Source: Capronia americana (taxonomy: Eukaryota > Ascomycota > Eurotiomycetes > Chaetothyriales > Herpotrichiellaceae). From it: a stretch of DNA of 64,000 nt. Made by a program: the position numbers and the translations under genes. Shown piece by piece: positions 54,697-64,000 of the stretch (the first letter of the stretch is position 1; every line of letters begins with the position of its first letter). The notes below the pieces were generated by a model. The model searched no databases and had not been told where the DNA came from. It saw only the letters and a list, made by a program, of their open reading frames with translations. The stretch spans positions 186,001 through 250,000 of the forward strand of contig JADWQD010000019.1 of assembly GCA_016110215.1 (NCBI GenBank). The letters run 5' to 3'.

Positions 54697-56529
54697 ATGG
54701 CTTCGATCGATGATCTCTTCCGCAAGCCCAATGCCCTTCCCAAGCGAAAACTTGAGGATCCAACCAAGTCCTTCTCCAATGCCCTCTCCAACAAATCCGC
54801 GAAATTGGCCGAAGGCTCTTCCCCTCGAAGTTCAAGCAACGGCTCTCATGACACGACGACCTCGTCCAACGGCTCTAATGGCAAGGCTGCCTCGGTACAA
54901 GACGAGGCACTCGATGACCAGGACGGCCTCGAGGCAGGCCCCGCTCTCCCCCAAGAGGATGTTGAGGACGAACCGGGAGACGATGAAGAAGGCCGCTTTT
55001 TCGGTGGTGGCGTCACAAAGCAAGAGCGCGAAGTCATAGACTACATTGACAAGAACGAGAGCGGAGAGGCCGAGGAAAAGATCGACTCTGCTTGGCTGCG
55101 TCGGACCGCTATCAATTTTGAACGAAAGATCAACAAAAATGCCGAGCTGCGCGCCAAGTACGAAAACGACCCGATGAAGTTTGTAGGTAGCGAGGCGGAT
55201 CTGGATGCCGAGATCAAAGGCCTGAGTTTACTCAGTGAACATGGCGAATTATATGCCGAGTTTGTCAAGATCGGTTCCGTCAGTAGCTTGGTGGGCATTC
55301 TCGCACATGAAAACACCGACGTCGCCATTAGTGCCTGCGAATTGCTGGCAGAACTCACAGATGAAGACTCTGCCACAACCAACGATCAATGGAACACCTT
55401 GGTCCAGGCTTTGGTCAAAGCAGACGTCGTGGACCTCTTAACAAGCAACCTCGGTCGACTTGATGAGTCGAGTGAGACTGATCGCGCAGGCGTCTACCAC
55501 ATTCTCAACGTCCTCGAGAACATCATGTCCGATACGGAGAATCTGGAGATCGTTGGGAAGAACGGCGCGATGATGGAGTGGCTTCTCTCGAGGATAAAGA
55601 AACCGGACCCTGAAGCAAGGGCGAAAGTGGGCCAGAACCGACAGTATGCAGCGGAAATACTTGCCATACTACTGCAAAGCAACAAGAAGAACCGAGATCG
55701 GCTAGCAAAGAAAGATGGAGTCGATACTTTGCTCGAGCTGGTCAGTGCGTACCGCAAACGAGACCCGGAGAAAGACTCGGATGAGGAAGAGTTTGCAGAG
55801 AACCTCTTCGACTGTTTGGCTTGCGTGGTCGAGGAAAGGTTTGCCGGCGAAAAGTTCGTGGAGGGCGAAGGTGTGGAGTTGTGTCTCATAATGCTCCGAG
55901 AAGGGCGGTTATCCAAGGCACGAGCTCTGCGAGTTCTCGATCATGCATTGAGCGGAGGTAATGCAACTGCGGTGTCAATCAGGCTGGTGGACGCAGCCGG
56001 GTTAAAAACAATTTTCGGTATGCTCATGAAAGAGCACAAAATGGAACGCAGCCTGCTCGAACACATTATTGGGATTCTGGCAAGCCTGCTGAGATACCTG
56101 CCGGGAGGCTCTGCTGAACGAATTCGCACACTGGCCAAGTTCGTCGAAAACGACTATGAAAAAATCACCAAACTGGTGGACCTAAGACGCGAATACAAAG
56201 CTCGGCTCAGCAAGGTCGACGCGGGCATCCGGAGAGACCGAGAAAGTCTCAGTAAGGTGGAGGCGGAGGAGCAGGCGGATGAGTGGCTCTCGCGACGACT
56301 GGACGCGGGCCTATTCACTCTCCAGGCGATTGAACTGATCCTCAGCTGGATGGTGGCGGAGGATAATGGCGCGAGACAGACCATTACAGTCCTTCTGGGC
56401 GAAGACGGGCTTAAGGTGCTCGAGCGAAGCCTGAAAGATCAGCTGGAAGGCATGGATCCTGGAGGCGGCGATGAAGCCAAGGCAACGGAGGAGATGCTTG
56501 AGGCTTTAATCCTGTGCGTGGAGTCATGA
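54697..56529 (+). CDS. Beta-catenin-like protein 1 (CTNNBL1) homologue
   Basis: Single exon, 610 aa from the ATG at 54697 (the reading frame extends three codons upstream only through a GTG). The N-terminal part is MASIDDLFRKPNALPKRK, followed by a Ser-rich linker and the acidic EDVEDEPGDDEEGRFFGGGVTKQE. The CTNNBL1 core begins at IDYIDKNE and includes AWLRRTAINFERKINKNAELRAKYENDPMKFVGSEADLDAEIKGL, then armadillo-like helices (LVGILAHENTDVAISACELLAELTDED) and the family block AEILAILLQSNKKNRDRLAKKDGVD. CTNNBL1 is a nuclear protein bound to the Prp19/CDC5L spliceosome complex. The N-terminal KRK cluster may be part of a nuclear signal. Confidence 0.93.
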   Translation: MASIDDLFRKPNALPKRKLEDPTKSFSNALSNKSAKLAEGSSPRSSSNGSHDTTTSSNGSNGKAASVQDEALDDQDGLEAGPALPQEDVEDEPGDDEEGRFFGGGVTKQEREVIDYIDKNESGEAEEKIDSAWLRRTAINFERKINKNAELRAKYENDPMKFVGSEADLDAEIKGLSLLSEHGELYAEFVKIGSVSSLVGILAHENTDVAISACELLAELTDEDSATTNDQWNTLVQALVKADVVDLLTSNLGRLDESSETDRAGVYHILNVLENIMSDTENLEIVGKNGAMMEWLLSRIKKPDPEARAKVGQNRQYAAEILAILLQSNKKNRDRLAKKDGVDTLLELVSAYRKRDPEKDSDEEEFAENLFDCLACVVEERFAGEKFVEGEGVELCLIMLREGRLSKARALRVLDHALSGGNATAVSIRLVDAAGLKTIFGMLMKEHKMERSLLEHIIGILASLLRYLPGGSAERIRTLAKFVENDYEKITKLVDLRREYKARLSKVDAGIRRDRESLSKVEAEEQADEWLSRRLDAGLFTLQAIELILSWMVAEDNGARQTITVLLGEDGLKVLERSLKDQLEGMDPGGGDEAKATEEMLEALILCVES

Positions 56530-57074
56530 AGCCTGGTACTTGTGAATGAGAGATCTAATGAGACACTAGGGAGGACGCCGTTGCTGCTGCTAGCTGACAC
56601 ACGCATAATGAGATACCCTTTTCCTCTTCAATCGTTCACTATTGGTAGTTCGTCGCCGTGGAATGCGGCTGGTGCTGCTGTGGTTCACCGTGCTCGCTTA
56701 TATTCCCTGTACGGTGAAGTAGAGGTATCTTTCACGCAGCCTCGCTCGATTTGTTATTTCGCGACGCCGCCCAAAAGTTACCAGAACCATCCTCCAAACC
56801 AGCAACCCTTAAACAGCTGTCGGTCGAGGGCTTCTTTCACCTGCGGCCCGGGATCCCTGACAGTCTCTCACTTTGTGAGTGATCGTGGAGAGGAATCTGA
56901 AGTCTTCACTGACATCTCAGTGCCTTCGTGTCAGCGCATTCCAACACACCTGAGTTGCGCCTTGCGGGCGATCAATTTCGCCTCGCCTTTCCCATCTTTC
57001 CTCTACCTCGCGCTGGTCTCGTTATCTCCCACTCACCGTCTGCACGCTCTCTATCCCACCTCCGTTCGCCCGTC
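56530..57074. other. Promoter/5' leader of RPB2
   Basis: 545 nt between CTNNBL1 and RPB2, both plus strand. The last ~100 nt are C/T-rich, as in strongly transcribed fungal genes. The RPB2 frame stays open 49 codons upstream without family sequence. Confidence 0.6.
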
Positions 57075-60000
57075 ATGGCGGACTACGATGCGAAGTACGA
57101 GCCAAACGGCTATGGCGAAAATGGCGGCTACGAGGAAGTTGACGCAGGTCAAGACGACATCACATCCGAAGACTGCTGGAAGGTCATCAGTTCATTCTTC
57201 GAGATCAAGAAACTCGCATCTATGCAGATAGACTCATTCAATCACTTTATGAGGGCTGGATTACAAGATCTCATCAACGAAAAGGGCGGCGTCACTCTTG
57301 ACCATGCACAAAATGTCGACGACGATGACCCGAACCCCATTGTCATCAAGCGCCACGAAGTCAAGTTTGGCAAGGTCTCCCTCACCAAGCCCAACGTGAC
57401 TGAAGTCGAGGGCACCACAGCCGATTGCATGCCTCACGAAGCCCGGATGCGAAGTCTAACCTACGCCACGCCCGTCTACGTGAGGATGAGCAGAAGAACA
57501 TGGTATGCGAAGGAAAAGCCGTGGCAGGAGGATTCAAGATACGAGGTTGTCCAGAGTCAGAGAGACGATGGCTCTCAACTGTACTGGAGACAGAGCGACG
57601 AGCCAGATGATAATGAAGCCGAGAAGGACGTCTTCCTTGGCAAAGTCCCGATTATGGTCAGAAGTCTCACCTGCCACTTGTCGAGCGATCAGTTCAAAGG
57701 CGAAAGAGATTTGTTCGCATGGGGCGAGTGCCCCTACGATCAGGGCGGCTACTTCATCATCAACGGTAGCGAGAAGGTACTGATTGCGCAGGAACGGAGC
57801 GCCGGCAATATCGTCCAGGTGTTTCAGAAGGCAGCGCCGTCACCATTCACCCATCTCGCCGAAATCAGATCCGTCATTGACAAGGGAGCCCGCATGATGT
57901 CGCAATGCACAGTCAAACTCTTCCGGAGAGTTGATGGTCCTGATGGTACCAAGATCGACAATCCGATTCGGGTCCAGCTCCCCTACGTTAAGCAGGACAT
58001 TCCTCTGGTCATCGTCTTTCGGGCCTTGGACATCGTCTCCGACGCCGATATTCTGGAAAAGATCGTGTTCGATCAGAGTGACAAGGAAATGATGGATATG
58101 CTGATGGGTTCACTACAAGAAGGTCAGGCTATTCAGGGCGCTGATCTCGCTCGTGACTTCATCGCACGCCGAGGTACCGTTCCTACGCTCAAGAGCCACG
58201 AACGACAAAAACACGCCATCGATATCCTGGTCAAGGAGTTTTTGCCTCATATTGGCCAGACTGCGGATGCCACTGCCCGCAAGGCTTTTTTCCTGGGTTA
58301 CATGATCAATCGGCTATTAAAGTGCGCTCTTGGACGAGCCGAACCTGATGACCGAGATCACTTGGGCAAGAAGCGACTTGATCTTGCTGGTCCTCTGATG
58401 ACAAACCTGTTCCGCTTGCAACTCGACAAAGCCACCAAAGATTTCTATCGGTACATGACGAAGCGCGTAGAAGCCGGCCAACAGATCAACATGACCGCCG
58501 GATTCAAAAACCAGATGATTACGACCGGTTTGAAGTATTCCCTGGCCACTGGCAATTGGGGTGATCAGAAGAAATTGGACAAGGCGAAGGCCGGGGTGTC
58601 CCAGGTGCTCAGTCGTTATACATTTGCTTCTACCTTGTCTCACCTTCGTCGTACGAACGCACCCATCGGCCGAGAAGGGAAGATCGCGAAGCCTCGCCAG
58701 CTTCACAATACTCACTGGGGCTACGTGTGTCCTGCTGAAACGCCCGAGGGTCAAGCTTGCGGCTTGGTGAAGAATCTGTCACTCATGTCTATGGTCACGA
58801 ATGCCTACGAGACCAAGCCCTTGACGGACTACATAATGTCATTGAACGTTGAAGCTTTGGAAGATTGGGAACCCCGGTTGAACCCTCAAGCCACCAAAGT
58901 CTTCGTTGATGGTGTGTGGTTTGCTGTTGTTCTGCGGGATCCGAAGCGATTGGTAGAGGACCTTCGTAAACTACGACGAAAGGGTACATTTGACCAGCAA
59001 GTCAGTCTGGTCTGGGACATTCGAGAGAAAGAGTTCAGGGTCAGCGGCGACTCGGGTCGGATCATTCGCCCACTATTTATTGTCGAGACTGATCGAGGCT
59101 CCCCTAACTGGGGAAATCTCATCCTCAACAAGGACCACATCCAGAGGCTGGATAACACTGCTATTTTGAAAGAAGACGGCTACGATTGGTCAGACGTCAA
59201 GCCGTATGGCTGGAACGAGCTGTTGGAGGACGGTGTTGTCGAATACCTCGATGCCGAAGAGGAAGAGACGGCGCTGATCATCATGAGCCCCGAAGCGCTG
59301 TCCGATGCCAACGCCAAGAAGGCGGGCCTGGACATTGAGCCGGAAGATGATCCATTGCGACGAAACGATCCTCCACTGGTCCGCGGAGGTGAAGGCTTCA
59401 CTCACTGCGAGATTCACCCGAGCATGATCTTGGGTGTTTGTGCCAGTATCATTCCTTTCCCCGATCACAACCAGTCGCCCCGTAACACGTACCAGTCCGC
59501 CATGGGTAAACAAGCTATGGGCGTCTTCCTCACGAACTTCGACCAACGTATGGAGACCATGGCAAATATTCTTTACTACCCTCAGAAGCCCCTGGCCCGG
59601 ACCATGGCAATGGACTACCTGAAGTTCCGAGAACTTCCTGCGGGGCAGAACGCCATCGTCGCCATCGCGTGTTATTCCGGCTACAACCAAGAAGATTCCG
59701 TCGTTATGAACCAGAGTTCTATTGACCGGGGTCTTTTCCGATCGCTGTTCTACCGAACTTACCAGGATCAGGAGAAGGTCGTTGGCCATGCAGTCCTCGA
59801 GCAGTTTGAAAAGCCCACGAGAAGTGACACCCTTCGTCTTAAGCACGGCACGTACGACAAGATCGATGAGGACGGCATTGTCGCACCTGGCGTGCGTGTC
59901 AGCGGTGAAGACATCATCATGGGCAAGACTGCGCCGATGGCACCAGATGCAGAAGAACTAGGCCAAAGACAGAAACAGCACATCAAGAGAGATGTATCGA

Positions 60001-60872
60001 CGCCTCTACGGTCTACCGAATCGGGCATTGTCGACCAAGTCATGCTATCAACCAACTCTGAAGGTTACCGATTCGCAAAAGTCCGAGTCAGAACGACCAA
60101 AGTCCCTCAAATCGGCGACAAGTTCGCATCTCGCCACGGTCAGAAGGGTACCATTGGGATAACCTACCGACACGAGGACATGCCCTTTACACGTGAAGGC
60201 ATTGTCCCAGACCTGATCATCAACCCACACGCCATCCCCTCGCGCATGACCATTGCGCATTTAATCGAGTGTCAACTCTCCAAAGTCGCCACGCTCAGAG
60301 GAGACGAAGGCGACGCCACGCCATTCACAAAAGTCACAGTGACTCAGATCTCCGAACTTCTCCGGCGGATGGGCTACCATTCTCGTGGCTTCGAGGTCAT
60401 GTACAACGGCCACACAGGCCGCAAGCTCGTCGCTCAAGTCTTCCTCGGTCCAACATACTACCAGCGGCTAAGGCACATGGTCGACGATAAGATCCACTCT
60501 CGCGCCCGCGGCCCCACACAAATCCTGACGCGCCAGCCTGTCGAAGGTCGTGCCCGGGACGGTGGTTTGCGATTCGGAGAGATGGAGCGTGACTGCATGA
60601 TTGCTCACGGCGCTTCGGCGTTTCTCAAGGAACGGCTTTTCGACGTATCAGACCCGTTCCGCGTCCACGTATGTGACATCTGCGGGCTAATGACCGTTAT
60701 CGCCAAACTCAAGAAAAGCACGTATGAATGCAAGAACTGCAACAACAAGAACAAGATCAGCCAGATCCATATTCCTTATGCGGCAAAGTTGCTGTTCCAG
60801 GAGCTATGGAGCATGAATATCGCGGCAAGGTTGTACACGAAAAGAGCAAAAGATGACAAGGCCGGATTGTGA
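57075..60872 (+). CDS. RPB2: RNA polymerase II second-largest subunit RPB2
   Basis: Single exon, 1265 aa from MADYDAKYEPNGYGEN; upstream codons in frame are 5' leader. Conserved Rpb2 blocks in order: EDCWKVISSFFEIKKLASMQIDSFNHF, NGSEKVLIAQERSA (lobe), RTNAPIGREGKIAKPRQLHNTHWGYVCPAETPEGQACGLVKNLSLM (fork), HCEIHPSMILGVCASIIPFPDHNQSPRNTYQSAMGKQ, ACYSGYNQEDSVVMNQSS (hybrid-binding region), GDKFASRHGQKGTIG, and the C-terminal clamp with the zinc site CDICG...CKNC. It pairs with RPB1 to form the Pol II active centre. No intron is seen. Confidence 0.98.
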   Translation: MADYDAKYEPNGYGENGGYEEVDAGQDDITSEDCWKVISSFFEIKKLASMQIDSFNHFMRAGLQDLINEKGGVTLDHAQNVDDDDPNPIVIKRHEVKFGKVSLTKPNVTEVEGTTADCMPHEARMRSLTYATPVYVRMSRRTWYAKEKPWQEDSRYEVVQSQRDDGSQLYWRQSDEPDDNEAEKDVFLGKVPIMVRSLTCHLSSDQFKGERDLFAWGECPYDQGGYFIINGSEKVLIAQERSAGNIVQVFQKAAPSPFTHLAEIRSVIDKGARMMSQCTVKLFRRVDGPDGTKIDNPIRVQLPYVKQDIPLVIVFRALDIVSDADILEKIVFDQSDKEMMDMLMGSLQEGQAIQGADLARDFIARRGTVPTLKSHERQKHAIDILVKEFLPHIGQTADATARKAFFLGYMINRLLKCALGRAEPDDRDHLGKKRLDLAGPLMTNLFRLQLDKATKDFYRYMTKRVEAGQQINMTAGFKNQMITTGLKYSLATGNWGDQKKLDKAKAGVSQVLSRYTFASTLSHLRRTNAPIGREGKIAKPRQLHNTHWGYVCPAETPEGQACGLVKNLSLMSMVTNAYETKPLTDYIMSLNVEALEDWEPRLNPQATKVFVDGVWFAVVLRDPKRLVEDLRKLRRKGTFDQQVSLVWDIREKEFRVSGDSGRIIRPLFIVETDRGSPNWGNLILNKDHIQRLDNTAILKEDGYDWSDVKPYGWNELLEDGVVEYLDAEEEETALIIMSPEALSDANAKKAGLDIEPEDDPLRRNDPPLVRGGEGFTHCEIHPSMILGVCASIIPFPDHNQSPRNTYQSAMGKQAMGVFLTNFDQRMETMANILYYPQKPLARTMAMDYLKFRELPAGQNAIVAIACYSGYNQEDSVVMNQSSIDRGLFRSLFYRTYQDQEKVVGHAVLEQFEKPTRSDTLRLKHGTYDKIDEDGIVAPGVRVSGEDIIMGKTAPMAPDAEELGQRQKQHIKRDVSTPLRSTESGIVDQVMLSTNSEGYRFAKVRVRTTKVPQIGDKFASRHGQKGTIGITYRHEDMPFTREGIVPDLIINPHAIPSRMTIAHLIECQLSKVATLRGDEGDATPFTKVTVTQISELLRRMGYHSRGFEVMYNGHTGRKLVAQVFLGPTYYQRLRHMVDDKIHSRARGPTQILTRQPVEGRARDGGLRFGEMERDCMIAHGASAFLKERLFDVSDPFRVHVCDICGLMTVIAKLKKSTYECKNCNNKNKISQIHIPYAAKLLFQELWSMNIAARLYTKRAKDDKAGL

Positions 60873-62050
60873 AGGCACAGGCATGGACACGCAAGACTCA
60901 GGATAGTCTTGACACGGGAGGCTGGAGGCTGGTGAATTGATTGGCGTCAGGTCCGGGTGAAAACTATTTGGTCCTGAACGAGCGTTCCTCTGTCCTCTAG
61001 ATAGAGTGCCTGCCGAGGAACCAAACCGCAATGTATCACAACCATACAAAAAACCAGCGTGGGCATTTTTTCTACGTCTGCTTCAACTGCAAAATCTGGC
61101 TCGCGTTTTCGGGGCGGGAAGGCGTACCATCCATTCACGGTCCCACGAACGCCTCCTCGAGAAAGAGGCAATGCCATCACTTGTTTGCGGACTTGTCTTA
61201 GAAGGAACATAGCCCTGCTGATTGGTACCATGAATTGACATCTCCAACCATGCATGCGAGCATAGTATTTTGCTCCTGTAGCTATGTAGATGGGTCACAA
61301 GGGCTTATGCCCTTCTGTTCTGCTCTGTTCTGCTCCGCTCTGCTTACCCGGTTCGCTGGGCTATAGAGTGAAGGTGACTGAGAACCCGCGGTGCTCTCAT
61401 GCAACCCTGAAACGTAGTACTTATCTGAATGGCGTGCCACGGCTTCAGCTTAGCGACGATCAGCCACCTAGCCGTATTGTAAGTTGTATGATGCGTACTG
61501 GACGTAGGTGCTTTGAAGGGTGCCTCTAGGTTGTACTTTGGTCGGTTTGTGATGGCAGGGCTGGAAAGAGTACAAGGAGAAAATGAAGACCAATGTTGCT
61601 GCTCGTACAATTGTGAAGAGAATTGTTACTGACGGGTAAGGAGGCAACGCTAACAAACTTGGGAGATCGTTGCGACATGGGGATTCTGTGAAACCAAGAG
61701 CAGCCCGAATTTGCTTCACATCTCCTAACCGGCCCATAAATCAATCCACTTCTGGAGTGAGTACACCTCCCGAATTATGTACTCAATGCATCGTCCCAGT
61801 GGCAAGACTCCCTGCGCCACGACAAAATTCATCTCCATGCCGTTGAAGCCGTTCCCTCTCAAGCGGTGTAAAAGCATCAATTATCCGATGCGCAAGACCA
61901 GGTTTCAGCTCTCCTTCCGCTATAAGGATGGCTTGGCGTAAGGTCGAGAGGTGCACCTCGTTGGGAGACGCACTTTCTGCTTGATGGGTCGCAGGTAGGG
62001 TCATGGGGAGATGCTCTTGCATCGACGAGGCTGGCGTTGTGGCGAGAGTT
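60873..62050. other. Convergent intergenic region, no gene seen
   Basis: 1.18 kb between RPB2 (plus) and the right-edge gene (minus). Short CTGTTCTGCT-type repeats lie at 61313-61340. No coding frame supported. Confidence 0.5.
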
Positions 62051-64000
62051 TTAGCGTGAGGCAAAGTCACTAGAAGCAGGAGGGTGGGCATTGGCCGTGG
62101 TACCAGGGGCGCCGGCAACGTTGAATGGGTCGTCTTTAGTGAACGGGTTGTACGACGGTTTTTGGGCACCACCGCTTTTTGCTTCGTAGGAACTGGCAGG
62201 AGGCTCGTGAGATGTAGCAGCAGCAGTTCCAGCAGTTGTAGCACCTGTCCCGGCTCCGATGCCGGCTGCGGCAATGTGGTGGTCGCCATGCTCTGATTCA
62301 GGCTCGTGCTCATGATCTTCGTCATCTTCGTATTCTTCTTCCTCACCAGTATCCTTATTCTTGCGTCTTCGGAATATTCGCTTCAGAAGACCGGGTTTCT
62401 TCTCCCCAGGCGGATCCTTGTGGAGCTTTGTGTGGCCTGATTCGTCAGTGGCGGTAGTCGGAGGTGGATGTTTGTCCTTGTCGTGGACTTCATAGGCGGC
62501 CGCGCCGGCACCAACACCAGCGGCGGCAGTGGCTTCTTTCTCACGCCGTTCGTGTTCTTCGCGAGCCAGCCTCTCCTGTTCGGCCATGGCTGCCATGTCA
62601 TGTGCCTTGTCGTCTTTCTCAAAGCCCTTCTGGTGTTCCTTCTCCTGCTTCTCGAGCTCTTTCTGATGCTTCTTCTCCTCCTTCTCTAGTTCCTTCTGGT
62701 GCTTTTTTTCCTCTTTAGCTACTGCTTTCTCCTCTTTTGCCTGCTGTTTCTCCTCCTTCTTGGCTTCTTTAGTGGCAGCTTTCTGGTCCTTCTCAAATTG
62801 TCTACGGCGAGCTTCCTCCTGCTCATCTAGGTCTTTCTGTCGACGAGCTTCATCTTCCTCGGGTTGGTGTTTGTTATATTCATGGAGGCCCGCGGCACCA
62901 GCTCCCGCACCGCCTGCGACTCCTGCGAGAGCAGCCTCCTTCTCTCTTCGTCTTCGTCGTTCAGCTTCCTCCTCGGCTTTGGCTTGCTCTTCATTGCGCT
63001 CTGGCACGGTTAATGCTGCAGCTCCAGCCCCCGCAGCGCCTGCACGGGTTGCCTCTCGTCTAGCTGTGTCCTTCTGCGAGGGCTCTTCGTATCGGCTCTG
63101 ACGGTCACTGTACTGGGGCGCGGCTGATCCTCCTAGAGAATCATAACCTGCGTCCTTGGCCGGTGGAGCGTTATACGCAGTGTAATCTTGTTGGCGGGTC
63201 GGTACAGCAGCAGGCTGGGTCTCAATAGCTTTCTGTGAAGTCGGTACAGCACTTGCTGCCGGGGTCGTAGTATGGTCATCGCGGAGAGGCCAGTCAGCTC
63301 GCTCCATCTCCGCTTCATTATTTTGCATGGCATATATTCCGGCGGCGCCTGCTCCAGCGCCCACACCGGCCGCCGCCGCCGTTTTGCCGTACCCATGCGA
63401 GTGTCTTTCCGGCTCCGCCACAGTGGTTGCAAGAGTCTCGCTGCCGTCTCTTCCTAGACGTGAGCTGTCCTGCTTGAACTCATGTGGAGTGGTAGTAGGA
63501 GCTGTTGTGTGAGTACTACCGTACGCTGGAGTGTTCGTTGCATCTTCGCGGAGTTCTTTACTTCGTCCATATTCATGTGCTCCAACAGCGGCTGCGCCCA
63601 CACCAGCTGCAGCCAGTCCGACATTGCGGCCTGTATGATCCTCGGACTCCTGCTCTGACGTCGCAGTTGTGCCACCAACTGGTGCATTGATAGGGGCAGG
63701 AGACTCTAGACCGGCGGGATAGGCTGTAGTTGGAATGCTTTCTTTACGATGGTGTCTCTGAGCGGGGTCTGAATGCGCCGGACTCGATTGTGCGGGGCCT
63801 GACTGCGTTGGGGCGGTGTACGAATCAACACCGGTAGTGGTCGTAGGTTGAGAGACATCGTCCCTTGCTCTCGAAGAAGCAACCCCAGCACCAGCAGCAG
63901 CAGTTCCGAGACCCACAGCACCTAGTATCTTCCCAACAGTGCTGGTGTGCCTTGGCTCCTCCGAGACAGGCTCTCTGCTTACTGAAGCAGCGCTGGTCGC
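62051..64000 (-). CDS. Ala/Gly- and Lys/Glu-rich low-complexity protein, 5' truncated by window edge
   Basis: The frame runs from the stop at 62051 to the window edge, giving the last 649 aa; the start lies outside. Seven short Gly/Ala-rich hydrophobic modules (such as GLAAAGVGAAAVGAHEYG, AAAAGVGAGAGAAGIYA, LAGVAGGAGAGAAGLHEY) are spaced through it, several followed by an HEY-like end. Between the fifth and sixth lies a ~150-residue charged stretch with an 11-residue repeat EEKKHQKELEK, as in LEA-like or long-helix proteins. Near the C-terminus are KPGLLKRIFRRRKNKDTGEEEE, a basic patch followed by acid, and NPF plus DPF motifs. No enzyme domain is seen. Fungal relatives of this composition are large tether or LEA-like proteins; identity is not settled. 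Confidence 0.75.
   Translation of the reverse strand, partial: ATSAASVSREPVSEEPRHTSTVGKILGAVGLGTAAAGAGVASSRARDDVSQPTTTTGVDSYTAPTQSGPAQSSPAHSDPAQRHHRKESIPTTAYPAGLESPAPINAPVGGTTATSEQESEDHTGRNVGLAAAGVGAAAVGAHEYGRSKELREDATNTPAYGSTHTTAPTTTPHEFKQDSSRLGRDGSETLATTVAEPERHSHGYGKTAAAAGVGAGAGAAGIYAMQNNEAEMERADWPLRDDHTTTPAASAVPTSQKAIETQPAAVPTRQQDYTAYNAPPAKDAGYDSLGGSAAPQYSDRQSRYEEPSQKDTARREATRAGAAGAGAAALTVPERNEEQAKAEEEAERRRRREKEAALAGVAGGAGAGAAGLHEYNKHQPEEDEARRQKDLDEQEEARRRQFEKDQKAATKEAKKEEKQQAKEEKAVAKEEKKHQKELEKEEKKHQKELEKQEKEHQKGFEKDDKAHDMAAMAEQERLAREEHERREKEATAAAGVGAGAAAYEVHDKDKHPPPTTATDESGHTKLHKDPPGEKKPGLLKRIFRRRKNKDTGEEEEYEDDEDHEHEPESEHGDHHIAAAGIGAGTGATTAGTAAATSHEPPASSYEAKSGGAQKPSYNPFTKDDPFNVAGAPGTTANAHPPASSDFASR

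Noticed and set aside
56928..57074. Upstream extension of RPB2
   Set aside because: The extra residues lack similarity to Rpb2 and lie in a C/T-rich leader; MADYDAKY is the natural start.
1..64000. Polyketide synthase, NRPS, terpene cyclase, CRISPR array, tRNA or rRNA genes
   Set aside because: Looked for because of the accessory genes, but no KS, A, T or cyclase motifs and no tRNA-like or rRNA-like sequence were noticed by eye. A dedicated search could still find a small RNA gene.

Overview
The window is nuclear DNA of a filamentous ascomycete (Pezizomycotina). The grounds are short GT-AG introns (about 46-165 nt, many with a CTAAC- or TGAC-like branch site), compact genes on both strands, families restricted to or typical of these fungi (DUF3405, TRI12-type MFS, Diels-Alderase/lipocalin-like proteins, fungal transcription-factor-like proteins), and ascomycete-type RPB1 and RPB2. 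A eurotiomycete, perhaps a black-yeast relative (Chaetothyriales), is a guess only. Gene models were assembled by hand: each intron was accepted only when it restored frame and family sequence on both sides. I saw no tRNA, rRNA, CRISPR array or intact transposon.

Left part (1-22 kb): a small single-pass membrane protein; a mitochondrial Bax-inhibitor/GHITM-like protein; then a same-strand run with an ACS-family MFS permease, an ascorbate-oxidase-like multicopper oxidase, an old-yellow-enzyme reductase and a short-chain dehydrogenase, which looks like small-molecule uptake and redox metabolism. Next come a DUF3405 type II membrane protein, an Hsp31/DJ-1 glyoxalase-III-like protein, a fungal transcription-factor-like protein without a visible DNA-binding domain, the KEOPS subunit Cgi121, and a tetraspan-like membrane protein.

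Middle accessory part (22-41 kb): a secreted protein of unknown function, an orphan Diels-Alderase-like protein, a TRI12-family efflux MFS, an HSL-type alpha/beta hydrolase, a decayed indoleamine 2,3-dioxygenase relic, a NYN-domain RNase-like protein with CCCH fingers and a zinc knuckle, a DUF4238 protein and a TauD-type dioxygenase. No polyketide synthase or NRPS is present, so the Diels-Alderase-like gene lacks a backbone enzyme here.

Right part (41-64 kb) is core housekeeping. RPB1 and RPB2, the two largest RNA polymerase II subunits, lie about 10.4 kb apart. Between them are a COMPASS subunit (SWD1), an arrestin-like protein, a cysteine-rich membrane glycoprotein and CTNNBL1 (Prp19/spliceosome-associated). 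The right edge cuts a long Ala/Gly- and Lys/Glu-rich low-complexity protein.

The most noteworthy observations are the orphan Diels-Alderase-like gene with an efflux pump and tailoring-type enzymes around it, the IDO relic, the NYN-CCCH-knuckle protein beside DUF4238, and the RPB1/RPB2 linkage with other Pol II-related genes.
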